DNA of 64,000 nt. Source: Bacillus sp. PK3_68. GTDB lineage: Bacteria > Bacillota > Bacilli > Bacillales > Domibacillaceae. The DNA is taken from the NCBI RefSeq assembly GCF_003600835.1, contig NZ_NQYC01000001.1, positions 1,550,001 through 1,614,000 on the forward strand, in the 5' to 3' direction. Position 1 is the stretch's first letter. Every line of letters starts with the position of its first letter. The position numbers and the translations under genes were made by a program. The notes below the pieces were generated by a model. It made no database searches, had not been told where the DNA came from, and worked only from the letters and a program-made list of their open reading frames with translations. Shown here piece by piece: positions 56,516 through 64,000 of this stretch.

Positions 56516-57043
56516 ATGATCTATCCTTATAACAATAAAACTCCTATTGTTGCTGATTCTGCTTATATCGCCGATTATGTAACAATTACGGGAGATGTAA
56601 CTATTGGCGAAGAAACAAATATTTGGTTTAATACTTCTATTCGCGGGGATGTAGCCCCGACTGTAATCGGCAAAAAAGTGAGCATTCAGGATAATTCTGT
56701 ATTGCATCAAAGCCCGAACAACCCGCTTGTTATTGAAGATGAAGTCACAGTCGGCCATCAAGTTATTTTGCACAGCTGTAAAATTAGAAAAAAAGCTTTA
56801 ATCGGTATGGGTTCCATCATTCTTGATAATGCAGAAATTGGTGAAGGAGCATTTATCGGGGCCGGTAGTCTTGTTCCCCAGGGAAAAGTCATTCCTCCTC
56901 ACTCCGTGGCATTTGGCCGGCCGGCAAAAGTGATTCGCCCAGTGAATGAGGAAGACAGAAAAGATATGGAGCGCATTGTCAGAGAGTACGTAGAAAAAGG
57001 ACAGTACTATAAAAGCATACAAAAAAAGCCTGAAGACCGTTAA
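56516..57043 (+). CDS. ytoA: Gamma-carbonic-anhydrase-like protein YtoA
   Basis: 175 residues (B. subtilis YtoA 171). Left-handed beta-helix hexapeptide repeats (GDVTIGEETNIWFNTSIRGD, VTIGEE, IGKKVSIQDN). Zn-binding His candidates lie in HQS, VGHQVILHSC positions typical of Cam/YrdA proteins; C-terminal amphipathic helix. Carbonic anhydrase activity is not proven for these close relatives. RBS AAAGGAGGAGAG. Convergent with metK. Confidence 0.9.
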   Translation: MIYPYNNKTPIVADSAYIADYVTITGDVTIGEETNIWFNTSIRGDVAPTVIGKKVSIQDNSVLHQSPNNPLVIEDEVTVGHQVILHSCKIRKKALIGMGSIILDNAEIGEGAFIGAGSLVPQGKVIPPHSVAFGRPAKVIRPVNEEDRKDMERIVREYVEKGQYYKSIQKKPEDR

Positions 57044-57064
57044 AGAGTCTCCAGGCTTTTTGCT
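57022..57064. terminator. Bidirectional terminator ytoA / metK
   Basis: AAAAGCCTGAAGAC / GTCTCCAGGCTTTT stem overlapping the ytoA stop, six bp from the metK stop. Confidence 0.82.
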
Positions 57065-57069
57065 GCTTA

Positions 57070-58269
57070 TTAATTTGACGCCTGATCTTTTAAGATTTCA
57101 GCTTTGTCTGTTCTTTCCCAAGGAAGATCCACATCTGTACGACCAAAATGTCCATAAGCGGCTGTTTGTTTATAAATTGGACGACGCAGTCCAAGCATAT
57201 TAATAATGCCCGCTGGACGCAGATCAAAATTATTGCGAACAAGTTCAACAAGCACATCTTCAGAAACCGTTCCTGTGCCGAACGTATCGACAGCAATTGA
57301 AACAGGCTGAGCTACACCAATCGCATAGGCGAGCTGGACTTCACATTTATCAGCAAGGCCGGCCGCAACAATATTTTTTGCTACGTAACGAGCTGCATAA
57401 GCTGCTGAACGGTCTACCTTTGTTGGATCTTTACCGGAGAATGCTCCGCCTCCATGGCGTGCATAACCACCGTATGTATCCACGATAATTTTCCGGCCTG
57501 TTAAGCCCGCATCTCCTTGAGGTCCGCCGATAACAAAACGGCCTGTTGGATTGATAAAGAACTTTGTATGTTCATCGATTAATTCTGCAGGGACCATCGG
57601 GTCAATGACATGCTCGCGCAAGTCGCTTTGAATTTGTTCAAGCGCAACTTCCGGATGATGCTGTGTCGAAATAACAATTGTATCGATTCTTACTGGCTTG
57701 TCGTTTTCATCATATTCAACTGTTACCTGAGTTTTACCATCTGGACGTAAATACGATAACGTTTCTTCTTTTCTAACTCTCGTTAATTGACGGGATAATT
57801 TATGAGCCAATGAAATCGGGAGCGGCATTAATTCTGCTGTTTCATTACAAGCAAAACCGAACATTAAGCCTTGGTCACCCGCACCAATCGCTTCAATTTC
57901 TTCATCGCTCATTTGGCCTTCACGTGCTTCAAGAGCCACGTTCACACCCGCTGCAATATCAGGTGACTGCTCATCAATGGATGTCAACACACCGCATGTA
58001 TCGGCATCAAAACCGTATTTTGCACGAGTGTAGCCAATTTCCTTAACTGTCTCCCGAACAATTTTATTAATATCCACGTACGAAGAGGTTGTAATTTCCC
58101 CTGCTACGAGTACGAGTCCAGTTGTAACAGATGTTTCCGCTGCGACACGCGCATTTGGATCTTTTGATAAGATTTCATCTAGGATAGCATCGGAAATCTG
58201 ATCGCAAATTTTGTCCGGATGCCCTTCAGTGACTGACTCTGAAGTAAAGAGACGACGATTTTTAGTCAT
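57070..58269 (-). CDS. metK: S-adenosylmethionine synthetase
   Basis: 399 residues (B. subtilis MetK 400). Makes SAM from methionine and [15 protein letters not shown] near residue 16, the hexapeptide [10 protein letters not shown] near 117, and the P-loop-like [19 protein letters not shown] near 270 are all intact. RBS AAGGAGG. Its leader carries a SAM-I riboswitch, giving product feedback. Confidence 0.97.
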   Translation of the reverse strand: MTKNRRLFTSESVTEGHPDKICDQISDAILDEILSKDPNARVAAETSVTTGLVLVAGEITTSSYVDINKIVRETVKEIGYTRAKYGFDADTCGVLTSIDEQSPDIAAGVNVALEAREGQMSDEEIEAIGAGDQGLMFGFACNETAELMPLPISLAHKLSRQLTRVRKEETLSYLRPDGKTQVTVEYDENDKPVRIDTIVISTQHHPEVALEQIQSDLREHVIDPMVPAELIDEHTKFFINPTGRFVIGGPQGDAGLTGRKIIVDTYGGYARHGGGAFSGKDPTKVDRSAAYAARYVAKNIVAAGLADKCEVQLAYAIGVAQPVSIAVDTFGTGTVSEDVLVELVRNNFDLRPAGIINMLGLRRPIYKQTAAYGHFGRTDVDLPWERTDKAEILKDQASN

Positions 58270-58352
58270 GAAACTTCCTCCTTAAAATGATCAACTTACT
58301 GCCGATCGATAATGGTACGGTACTCATTTCCCCTAAGTTTACCCTTTTAAAA

Positions 58353-58573
58353 TAAAAAAACCCCTCCTGAAATAAAGAGAGGAAAGGTTGGTCTTATCAA
58401 CATAGGCCTTTCACTCTTATCGTTCAAGGTTTGCCCTTGCTGCAGGTTAGCACCTTTGTCTTGAGTACAAACTTATATTGTATAAGTGCCGGCAGTCGAT
58501 ATAACTACCAATCACAATCAAGCAGGTTGCCGGGCTTCATCGGGCCTGTCCCTCCGCCAGCTCAGGATAAGAG
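58353..58573 (-). promoter_or_regulatory. SAM-I (S-box) riboswitch of metK
   Basis: Minus strand aptamer with P1 CTCTTATC (58566-58573) / GATAAGAG (58414-58421), conserved GGAGGGAC, CCGATGAAGCCCGGCAACC and AAGGTGCTAACCTGCAGC. A terminator (CCTCTC / GGAGGGG plus TTTTTTT, 58353-58390) follows. SAM binding favours termination. The P3 side arm is longer than usual (see findings). Confidence 0.96.
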
Positions 58574-58590
58574 TATCCGTTCAAGGTTAC

Positions 58591-58619
58591 ATCATACGAA
58601 ATCCGTTCGACAATGTCAA
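58591..58619 (-). promoter_or_regulatory. metK promoter
   Basis: Minus strand TTGACA (58614-58619), 17 bp, TATGAT (58591-58596): consensus -35 and spacing, ending about 18 bp before the riboswitch. Confidence 0.85.
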
Positions 58620-58710
58620 CTGGTTTCGTATAAAATCTCTTCATTTTTTCGGTTTCTTTTATAGGAAATCGGACAATCTGTAAATAAAAAAAGTCGCAAA
58701 AAAATAAGTG

Positions 58711-58745
58711 AATAGTATAGACTATTAAATGTAATGTGTTATACT
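58711..58745 (+). promoter_or_regulatory. pckA promoter with CcpN-like operators
   Basis: -35-like TAGACT (58718-58723), 16 bp, TATACT (58740-58745). TGTGTTATACT (58735-58745) fits the CcpN consensus TRTGHYATAYW fully and overlaps the -10. A second near match lies on the other strand at 58713-58723. AATAGT-ATAG-ACTATT (58711-58726) is a perfect inverted repeat over the -35. In B. subtilis CcpN represses pckA on glucose. Confidence 0.6.
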
Positions 58746-58807
58746 ATTTTTGAACAAATAATGCGATAACAATTATTTAATTTCAGATAAAGGATGGTTA
58801 TTAATTT

Positions 58808-60394
58808 ATGAAGACTGTAAGTGTTTCAAGTGAAATTTTGGAACTTTTAAAAGGTGATAACGTAACAATGCAGCCATCTGTGCCGCAGCTCGTAGAAAAA
58901 GTACTTAATCGTAAAGAGGGCGTGTTAACTGCTTCTGGAGCAGTATGTGCTGAAACGGGAAAATATACTGGCCGTTCTCCTAAAGATAAATTTATCGTTG
59001 AAGAGCCTTCAGTAAAGGACAAAATTGATTGGGGACCGGTTAACGAACCAATTTCCCCTGAAGTCTTCGATCAATTATACACTAAAGTGATCAATTATTT
59101 AAAGGAACAAGAAGAATTGTTTATTTTCAAAGGATTTGCAGGGGCAGATCCAACCCATCGTTTACCAATTCAGGTGATCAATGAATATGCATGGCATAAT
59201 CTGTTTGCTCATCAACTTTTCATTCGTCCAACTGAGGAAGAATTAAAAGATCATCAAGCAGGCTTCACAATCGTATCTGCTCCGAACTTTAAAGCAGACC
59301 CTACAGTAGACGGAACAAAATCAGAAGCATTTATTATCATTTCTTTTGAGCGCCGTATCGTTTTGATCGGTGGAACGGAATATGCAGGAGAAATGAAAAA
59401 ATCGATCTTCTCTGTAATGAACTACTTGCTTCCTGAAAATGATATTCTGTCTATGCACTGCTCAGCCAACGTTGGCTATGAAGGTGATGTGGCCCTATTC
59501 TTCGGTCTTTCTGGTACAGGGAAAACAACTTTGAGTGCAGACCCGAACCGCCGCTTAATCGGCGATGATGAACATGGCTGGTCTTCTAATGGTGTATTTA
59601 ATATTGAGGGCGGCTGCTATGCAAAAACAATCGGCCTTTCCCGTGAAAAGGAACCACAAATCTTTGATGCCATCCGTTTCGGCTCGGTTCTTGAAAATGT
59701 AGTGCTTGATGAACAGTCTCGCATTCCAAATTACGATGATAACACCCTGACAGAAAACACGCGTGCCGCTTATCCGCTACAAGCAATCGATAACATTGTT
59801 GATCCAAGCGTAGCTGGCCATCCAAATACAATTATTTTCTTAACAGCTGATGCATTCGGCGTACTGCCTCCAATCAGCAAGCTAACTAAAGAGCAAGCGA
59901 TGTACCACTTCTTAAGCGGCTATACATCTAAACTTGCCGGTACAGAGCGCGGTGTCACTTCTCCGCAAGCAACATTCTCTACTTGCTTCGGTTCACCATT
60001 CCTTCCGCTTGAAGCTACACGCTATGCGGAAATGCTTGGTGAGAAAATTGATGAGCACAACGTTCAAGTGTTCCTTGTAAACACTGGCTGGACTGGTGGC
60101 GAGTATGGCGTTGGTTCCCGCGTAAAGCTTGCGTATACACGTGCTATGGTCCAAGCAGCTCTCGAAGGCGAATTAAATAACGTAGAAACGTATACGACAA
60201 AAACATTCGGCTTGCAAATTCCTCTTCATGTACCTGGTGTGCCGGATGATGTTCTCATTCCGCGCAAGGCATGGGCTGATGAAGATGCTTTCATGACAAA
60301 AGCAGCAGAGCTTGCTGGCAAGTTCCGTGAAAACTTCAAGAAGTTCTCCAACGTCTCAAAGGAAATTATTGAACTTGGCGGACCACAAATCTAA
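58808..60394 (+). CDS. pckA: Phosphoenolpyruvate carboxykinase (ATP)
   Basis: 528 residues (B. subtilis PckA 527). Converts oxaloacetate and ATP to PEP, the entry to gluconeogenesis. The P-loop/kinase-1a motif is [14 protein letters not shown] near residue 237, kinase-2 LIGDDEHGW follows, and [20 protein letters not shown] is conserved. The start has AAAGGATGG rather far (about 12 bases) upstream. Monocistronic. Confidence 0.96.
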   Translation: MKTVSVSSEILELLKGDNVTMQPSVPQLVEKVLNRKEGVLTASGAVCAETGKYTGRSPKDKFIVEEPSVKDKIDWGPVNEPISPEVFDQLYTKVINYLKEQEELFIFKGFAGADPTHRLPIQVINEYAWHNLFAHQLFIRPTEEELKDHQAGFTIVSAPNFKADPTVDGTKSEAFIIISFERRIVLIGGTEYAGEMKKSIFSVMNYLLPENDILSMHCSANVGYEGDVALFFGLSGTGKTTLSADPNRRLIGDDEHGWSSNGVFNIEGGCYAKTIGLSREKEPQIFDAIRFGSVLENVVLDEQSRIPNYDDNTLTENTRAAYPLQAIDNIVDPSVAGHPNTIIFLTADAFGVLPPISKLTKEQAMYHFLSGYTSKLAGTERGVTSPQATFSTCFGSPFLPLEATRYAEMLGEKIDEHNVQVFLVNTGWTGGEYGVGSRVKLAYTRAMVQAALEGELNNVETYTTKTFGLQIPLHVPGVPDDVLIPRKAWADEDAFMTKAAELAGKFRENFKKFSNVSKEIIELGGPQI

Positions 60395-60398
60395 TATA

Positions 60399-60438
60399 CA
60401 AAAAGAGGCCTCTGCTAAATAGCAGGGGCCTCTTTTTG
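60399..60438. terminator. Bidirectional terminator pckA / MMPL gene
   Basis: AAAAAGAGGCCTCTGCT / AGCAGGGGCCTCTTTTT stem with one mismatch, between convergent genes. Confidence 0.88.
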
Positions 60439-60447
60439 TATATGACT

Positions 60448-62570
60448 TTAACTGTCCGCTTTTCGAACAGGTTCCTTTTCTGAATGCGTGTCTGCCCGAT
60501 CTTTTTCAAAGATCATAAGTAAAGCCGGCAGCAGCAAACCGCGCACGATAAATGTATCAATTAATATTCCGACGGCGACAATAAAACCAAAGACAAATAA
60601 AATTTCTATTGGCTGTGTCATTAATACGGCAAAGGTCGCAGCTAAAATAATGCCGGCAGACGAAATAACCCCCCTGTTTTAGCAACAGCAGTGTTGACTG
60701 CTTTTTTTAAAGAATGGCTGCTTCGCTCCTCCATATAGCGTGATACTAAAATAATATTATAATCGATGCCCAGTGCGACAAGAAAGATAAATGAGTAAAG
60801 CGGCACCCTTGTGCTGATGGCATCAATGCCAAATAGCATATTTGTTAAAAACATCCCAATACCAAGGGCAGCTAAAAATGAAAGCAGAATGGTACCGACC
60901 ATGTACAGGGGCATTTTAACGGAACGGGTCAATATCACCAGCATGACAAAAATCAATAGTGTTTCCAGCAGAACAATTACTTTAAGATCACGGCTGTTTA
61001 ACGTACGGTCATCCAGCTTCTCTGCTGTCTCTCCAGCGAAATAAAGGGTTCCCTTTGCTCCGGAATCAGCAATGACCTTCTCTGACTTCTTTCGCAGACT
61101 GGCAAGTGCATCCATAGCCGGCCGTTCATAGGGGCTTCCGTTGAATGATAACGACAATTCATGCGCTTTATTATTCTCTGTTGAAGCTTGGAGCCGTACC
61201 TTAGCCACATTCTCCTGCTTCTCAAGCTCGGCCGTAAGCTTTGTCATATCTCCTGTTCCTTCAAATAAGACTATTGTGGGAGCAAGATCTCCTGCCGCAA
61301 ATTTTTGTTCAATGATTTCATATCCCTCAAGTGACGGCATATTGTCCGGAAAGGATTTTAACGTGTTAAATTCATATTTAACATTTAATACATTAAGTGA
61401 AGCTAGCAGTAACAGCGCGATAACGATACTGCCAATAGCAATCGGCTTTGTTGACACTATCCGGGCGATCCGGTTCCAGAACCCGCTATCTCTTTCAGTT
61501 TTGTCCCCTGCTTTCGGTACCTTCGGCCAGAATGCTTTTCTGCCAAACAACACAAATAATGCAGGAACCAGCGTGACGGAAGCAAGCATAATAACAGCCA
61601 TGACGGTAGCGAAAATTGGGGCAAAGTTTTGATAATCCCCAATGACAGCGAAGAAGAGTACGAGCATAGCTGCAAGCACAGTTCCTCCTGAGAAAAAGAC
61701 CGGTTCTCCCGTCTCGCGCATAGCATGTTTCATCGCTTCAAACTTGCTTTCATGCCGCTTTAATTCTTCTCGATAACGGGCTAGCACAAACAATGAATAG
61801 TCCGTTACTGCTGCAAACAGCAAAATCGTCATAATAGACAGTGACTGGCTGCTCATTTCTAAGCCAGCTTTTCCATATAACCCTAAAATACGGTCGGTTA
61901 CCGCATAAACGACCACTGAGGCAAGCAATGGGATAAAAGCTAGCAATGGGGAACGATAAATAACAATAAGCAATACTAAGATGAGTCCAACAGTGGACAA
62001 CAAGAGTACAATATCTGCTTGAGAAAAAAGCGCAGTTGTATCTACTGCAATACCTGCTGGCCCGGTTACACGCACTTGAAGATCGCTTGCTTCCTTTTCA
62101 GCTGTTGAAGTTATTGATTGAATTCCCTTTTTTAACTGATCATTTTCCAGGCCTTCTTTAAAATTTAATGGAATAGCTGCAGCTGAGCGGTCCTTTGACA
62201 AAAATTGGTTCTGTGCGGGTGGAGGAAGCTGGTCGAAGGGCACTATTTCCTTTAAATGGTTTATTTGTTTTTGCTTAATCGCCTTGACCACCTTAGCGAG
62301 CTCGGCAGTTTCAATTTTTTTGTTGCCAGCACTAAAGACAAGAATAGCTGGCACGCCCTCATCGTTCGGAAAGTACTGGTTTACTTTTTCTGCGGCTTCT
62401 ATTGCTGGCGAATCGCTTGGGAGTGACTCAATGGAGGAAACACTGTAATCACGTGAACTTGGGGCGATGCTACTTAACAGCCCTGCAATCAACAGCCAAA
62501 TGATTAAGACTGTCCACATGCCTTTTCTTGTTGATATCCAATCAGTTAACGCTCCAAGTATTTTTTTCAT
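60448..62570 (-). pseudogene. MMPL/RND-type membrane transporter, frameshifted near the 3' end
   Basis: The first 640 codons read as an MMPL protein: two blocks of about six helices, large extracytoplasmic loops (about 35-165 and 385-520), and the conserved AVTDYSLFVLARYREEL and ALGIDYNIILVSRYMEE segments. At six Cs, 60669-60674 (Gs in the gene), the frame ends after GLFRLPALF. One more G gives KTGGVISSAGIILAATFA and runs to the stop at 60448-60450, 707 residues, usual for YdfJ-type proteins. It follows a TetR gene. RND-like export of lipids or antibiotics is plausible. Confidence 0.87.
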
Positions 62571-62610
62571 TTTTCCTCCCCCTTTTGTTAAATTTTATTC
62601 CTTCTCTTTA

Positions 62611-62639
62611 TTTAAAATTAAAACCGACATATGTGTCAA
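62611..62639 (-). promoter_or_regulatory. MMPL gene promoter with candidate TetR operator
   Basis: Minus strand TTGACA (62634-62639), 17 bp, TTTAAA (62611-62616). The inverted repeat GACA-TATG-TGTC at 62626-62637 overlaps the -35, a natural site for the upstream TetR-family repressor. Confidence 0.5.
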
Positions 62640-62662
62640 ATATAATTGTTTAAAAAGGAGCT

Positions 62663-63235
62663 TCAATTTAATCCGCTCCCTCTATACCAAACTTCAAATA
62701 AATAATCAGCCCATTCCTCTATCGGCAATGCCAATACATTTGGGGTATTAATCAGCTGAAAAAATAAACTCGCCAGTATGGCAAACGGTACATCTTCACG
62801 AATGTCCCCTTCCTGCTGCGCTTGCTTAAATAGCCGCTCCAGTTGTAAGCTCAATGCCTGATGCATCTCCATCACTTCTCCCACCAGCTCTTCTGCTTTC
62901 TTCGATTGCGACACATCGATTTTACGTATGTCACCGAGAATAAAGTGAAGATCGGCTTCCTCCATATAAATACGTAGTAATTGGCGAAGGGCTGGTATGG
63001 GTTCTTTTTCGTCTACCCTAGATGCTCTGCTGACTGTTCGGTCCATCGCTCGTTTCATACAGGTAGCCGCCACCTCCTCACGATTGGAGAAGTATTGATA
63101 TATTGTACTGCGTGCACCCGAAACAAGATGTTCGGCGAGTCTTTTTAAGTGAAAACCATTATAGCCGTGCTCAATGATGAGCTTCTCTGCTGCGTCTAGT
63201 AGTTCTTCCTCCGTGAATGCTCGTTTTCTTGCCAT
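62663..63235 (-). CDS. TetR family transcriptional regulator
   Basis: 190 residues. N-terminal HTH (FTEEELLDAAEKLIIEHGYNGFHLKRLAEHL then RSTIYQYFSNREEVAATCMKRAM) and a ligand-binding helical domain. AAAGGAGATGAGG upstream. Directly upstream of the MMPL transporter in the same direction, so it probably controls that gene and itself. Confidence 0.92.
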   Translation of the reverse strand: MARKRAFTEEELLDAAEKLIIEHGYNGFHLKRLAEHLVSGARSTIYQYFSNREEVAATCMKRAMDRTVSRASRVDEKEPIPALRQLLRIYMEEADLHFILGDIRKIDVSQSKKAEELVGEVMEMHQALSLQLERLFKQAQQEGDIREDVPFAILASLFFQLINTPNVLALPIEEWADYLFEVWYRGSGLN

Positions 63236-63270
63236 CTGACCTCATCTCCTTTCTAGTTGTACAGTCTATA

Positions 63271-63303
63271 ATAAAAAAGCGGCTGAAATCGCTTCCGCCG
63301 CTC
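63271..63303 (-). terminator. Intrinsic terminator of ytmA-ytmB
   Basis: AGCGGC / GCCGCT stem followed by TTTTTTATT on the minus strand, 7 bp after the ytmB stop. Confidence 0.75.
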
Positions 63304-63309
63304 TGTTTA

Positions 63310-63551
63310 TTAGTTTGTTGAATTTAAGGAAATCAGCCTGTATGTAACCTCTGTATGATCTTTTTGCCATTCAATTTTTTCAATAATAGCTGTGCCCGTA
63401 ATATCTCCGTCTCTTGTTTTATAAACATGAATAGGAATATCTATAGGGTACAAGCGGTATCCTTCTTTTTCAAGGAAAATAAATTTTCTTCTTTTCTATG
63501 CTCCTTCCCCTTTGTCACAATCATTGTATTTAGTTCCATTGGCATCCCCAT
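63310..63551 (-). pseudogene. ytmB: YtmB (DUF2584), frameshifted by one base
   Basis: From ATG 63549-63551 (GGAGGGG upstream) the frame reads MGMPMELNTMIVTKGKEHRK and goes off frame after ENLFS near 63474. The remainder in another frame reads LEKEGYRLYPIDIPIHVY and then TRDGDITGTAIIEKIEWQ, ending LISLNSTN at 63310. Adding one base near 63471-63480 gives an 80-residue protein, the size of B. subtilis YtmB. Function unknown. Confidence 0.8.
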
Positions 63552-63567
63552 GCCAGTCCCCTCCTTG

Positions 63568-64000
63568 TTATTCTTTTTTATCTTGTTTTTCATCCATTCA
63601 CATAAATCAGCTACAATCTTTCGGTTAATTGCCGGTGGGAAATAGTGATCATATTGATCAAAATACCATGTTTCAGCCGGATGTTCTACTTCTTTCAACC
63701 TCTCCTCTAAACGAAATGCGTGCTCAGGTGAAACATTTTTGTCTTTTAATCCGTGGATAATCAGGACAGGCGCTTTTAGCCTCTCAAGTTGATAAAGTGG
63801 GGTACGCCAATTATATAGCTCTTCCTGTTTATAAGGGCTCGCTCCAATTACCCTTTTCATCATCCGGCGTAAATCTTTTCTTTCCTGGTAGGTTAATACC
63901 ATATCAGCTACTCCTCCCCATGTTACCACCGAAGCAGCCTGTTCCTTTTCAAGAGCAGTGAGCAATGCCATGACCCCACCTCTAGAAAATCCAAAAATAT
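63568..64000 (-). CDS. ytmA: YtmA-like prolyl-oligopeptidase-fold hydrolase, partial
   Basis: The 5' end lies beyond the window. The visible part starts IFGFSRGGVMALLTAL, containing the nucleophile elbow GFSRGG. Catalytic Asp in LIIHGLKDKNVSPEHAFRL and His in QYDHYFPP follow, ending CEWMKNKIKK. As read, the frame has no stop before the ytmB start and runs on into it. One more A in the six-A run (63574-63579) would give a stop at 63568-63570 right before the ytmB ribosome site, so a missing base is suspected. S9-type peptidase or esterase; substrate unknown. Confidence 0.75.

Overview
The window is chromosomal DNA from a spore-forming member of the Bacillaceae. The evidence is many genes in Bacillus subtilis 'yt' order (tyrS, acsA/acuABC, motS-motP-ccpA-aroA, ytxGHJ, murC, sftA, ytpQ/ytpP, ytoP, ytnP, trmB, pepV, ytgP, leuS, ytqA, ytpAB, ytoA, metK, pckA, ytmA/B), spore genes (sspH, a YhcN/YlaJ-type lipoprotein, sftA), T-box and S-box leaders, a SigB promoter and strong GGAGG ribosome sites. 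It is not B. subtilis itself: the gene content between these landmarks differs and several genes are unfamiliar. No rRNA, tRNA, CRISPR array or prophage was seen.

Layout. 1-2.9 kb: a Bce-type peptide-antibiotic detoxification module (end of a sensor kinase, ATPase, permease). 3.2-9.4 kb: tyrS with a Tyr T-box, then acetate utilisation (acsA divergent from acuABC, with a cre-like site between). 9.5-11.3 kb: an IS1182-type insertion sequence that split the acuC/motS terminator. 11.3-25.3 kb: motS-motP-ccpA, aroA, ytxGHJ, murC, sftA, ytpQ, ytpP, a DUF84 NTPase, ytoP, ytzB. 25.4-37 kb: ytnP lactonase, a spore lipoprotein, trmB, an APH-like kinase, a NERD-like protein, thpR, a cysteine-synthase homologue, pepV, ytzE, an RsuA-type pseudouridine synthase, an EamA exporter and a YtgP/MurJ flippase. 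37-41.5 kb: a MarR-regulated EmrAB-like pump and ytfP. 41.9-46.1 kb: a rhodanese, leuS with a Leu T-box, and an MFS exporter. 46.3-53.4 kb: ytqA and ytqB, the likely mnm5U34 tRNA-modification pair, separated by an accessory island. That island holds a duplicated-repeat acidic protein, sspH and a 1315-residue TPR protein with an embedded C39-type peptidase domain. 53.4-58.6 kb: ytpA-ytpB-LLM monooxygenase (C35 terpenoid operon), ytoA, metK with a SAM-I riboswitch. 58.8-64 kb: pckA with CcpN-like operators, a TetR/MMPL efflux pair, and ytmB/ytmA.

Two points stand out. First, at least five otherwise ordinary genes (IS transposase, motP, the EamA exporter, the MMPL transporter, ytmB, and probably ytmA) are each broken by what looks like loss of a single base, mostly in G/C runs. 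In each case adding one base restores family length and frame. This points to homopolymer undercalling in the assembly, though real mutation or phase variation is not excluded. Second, the TPR-C39 protein and its neighbouring duplicated protein are the best candidates for something undescribed.

Central-carbon control is well represented: CcpA itself, a cre-like site at acsA/acuABC, and CcpN-like sites at pckA sit in one window with acetate activation and gluconeogenesis genes.
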